A DNA stretch of 8,536 nucleotides from Patescibacteria group bacterium UBA6263. Lineage in GTDB: Bacteria; Patescibacteriota; Gracilibacteria; Absconditabacterales; Absconditicoccaceae. Below, piece by piece: positions 7,801 through 8,536 of this stretch (position 1 is the first letter of the stretch; each line of letters starts with the position of its first letter). A program made the position numbers and the translations under genes. Below the pieces are notes generated by a model. That model saw only the letters and a program-made list of their open reading frames with translations, did not search any database and was not told the DNA's origin. The stretch lies in contig DJVF01000009.1 of assembly GCA_002441085.1 (NCBI GenBank), forward strand, positions 1 to 8,536, given 5' to 3'.

Positions 7801-8484
7801 TGTAAATCATACCAAAGATTAAAAGATGAGAATATGAAATATTTTGTCATCGATCCCAATATATGAACTGTAGTAATGTGAGAAGGAAATGAATCATTGT
7901 TCCATAGATTCTTTGCCAAAGTAGATCCTATAGACAATACTATCCAAGATCACTGAGCTTTGAGTATGATGAGCAATATGGTCAAAAATGGATATATGAA
8001 ATTGATATATTCCAACAATATATGAGCCAAATATGCTTATAGCCTAGATGATGATACCATCCAACAATACTTTGGTCAAATGGATGATGATCAACTTATA
8101 TTTACTAGGACCAAATTAGCAGTAGCTAGATTCTTTCCAGATGTAAATGAATTGGTTCAATTTATAGCAGAAATATTTTCACAAAGGGTGATGAACTGAC
8201 AAGCTATATGAGATCTAGCAGACATTATATGAAAAGAAGTAGACCAGGCTAAACTACTATCTATTGCACAAGTATATATACAACAAAGATCATTGACAGA
8301 AGATTTGCAAAATGAGATATCCAAACTTTCTCAAGATGAGAGAAGTGTACTATCACAATATCTATGAATATACAATATTTTGCAATCAGGCAATCAGGAT
8401 CAATATTCTCAGACATTGAATAGTTTGTTATGACAAAGCTTAGGATGAGGTAGTCAGTTGATAGTATTTGAATTAGTAGATTAA
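4852..8484 (+). CDS. Giant polytopic membrane protein, GT-C-like layout, 1210 residues
   Basis: One uninterrupted frame from ATG 4852 to TAA 8482-8484 if TGA is Gly; about 54 in-frame TGA codons break it under the standard code. I do not recognise a named family. Six or so N-terminal helices lead to SFIPYSTAWDANHAYMYEPK (about 233-252). This is an acidic/His motif in an extracytoplasmic loop, resembling the catalytic loop of GT-C transferases and the DD loop of the protein at 1093-2541. More helices run to about residue 540. A hydrophilic insert of about 220 residues (about 545-765) carries three Cys and acidic Q/E-rich stretches. Helices at about 781-800, 805-850 and 862-884 follow, then a large C-terminal soluble domain (885-1210). 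Motifs there include GVLIAGTYIQYF and KYFVIDPNIGT, and it ends in Q/L/S-rich helices. The C-terminal domain also fits GT-C enzymes. An in-frame TAA lies upstream at 4813, so no earlier start is likely. No Shine-Dalgarno sequence is visible. Likely role: extracytoplasmic glycosyl transfer or surface assembly (inference). Confidence 0.85.
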
Positions 8485-8515
8485 ATATAAATTATTAGAA
8501 TAAAAAAAATTGCTC

Positions 8516-8536
8516 ATAAAGTCTGGATGACTTTGT
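8516..8536. terminator. Partial hairpin, probable bidirectional terminator cut by window edge
   Basis: AAAGTC (8518-8523) and GACTTT (8529-8534) pair around TGGAT, extendable by a T-G wobble and an A-T pair to 8516-8536. An A-run (about 8502-8509) followed by TTGCTC lies just upstream. On the minus strand this would be a T-run after a hairpin. If the next bases off the edge are GAGCAA and a T-run, the stem lengthens to a full bidirectional terminator 30-odd bases after the large gene's stop. Confidence 0.5.

Noticed and set aside
1..8484. Pseudogenes or frameshift-ridden decay, or UGA as selenocysteine
   Set aside because: The breaks are only TGA, never TAA or TAG, always in one frame per gene, and conserved motifs continue across them. 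TGA lies on glycines, is far too frequent for selenocysteine, and shows no SECIS-like pattern.

Overview
The window comes from a bacterium that reads UGA as glycine. Under the standard code it looks like a graveyard of short fragments. With UGA = Gly (translation table 25) it resolves into six intact or edge-cut genes with no internal TAA or TAG. In-frame TGA falls on family-conserved glycines, for example in the GT2 enzyme and the cytidylyltransferase. This code, the strong AT bias, the frequent ATA/AGA/TTA codons and the lack of Shine-Dalgarno sequences point to the Candidate Phyla Radiation, specifically Absconditabacteria (SR1) or Gracilibacteria (BD1-5/GN02). CGA and CGG codons also sit mostly where an aromatic residue is expected, while clearly conserved arginines use AGA, AGG, CGC or CGT. 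That hints at a second change, CGA/CGG = Trp, and would favour an Absconditabacteria lineage.

Layout. On the minus strand, read right to left: a cytidylyltransferase-fold enzyme (4175-3708); a 150-bp gap holding an intergenic repeat and a possible promoter; a 336-residue membrane-anchored protein of unknown family (3557-2547); a 482-residue GT-C-like membrane glycosyltransferase (2541-1093); a GtrA-family membrane protein (1105-707); and a DPM1/GtrB-like GT2 glycosyltransferase (705 to beyond the left edge). The last four are packed with gaps or overlaps of 1 to 13 bases and look like one operon. On the plus strand a single 1210-residue polytopic membrane protein (4852-8484) is transcribed divergently. 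The window ends in half of what looks like a terminator hairpin.

The 676-bp divergent intergenic region (4176-4851) holds several palindromes, a GC-rich island and several copies of a small repeat family ending in AATGACAGG. A further copy sits just downstream of the cytidylyltransferase stop codon.

How the genes may work together (inference): the GT2 enzyme would load a sugar onto a polyprenyl phosphate on the cytoplasmic side. The GtrA-like protein would help move the lipid-linked sugar across the membrane. The GT-C-like protein would transfer it to an acceptor outside. This is the logic of phage gtrABC serotype-conversion cassettes. The 336-residue protein and the 1210-residue protein, both with large predicted extracytoplasmic domains, are candidates for partner, acceptor-handling or second transferase roles. 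The cytidylyltransferase may make a nucleotide-activated precursor.
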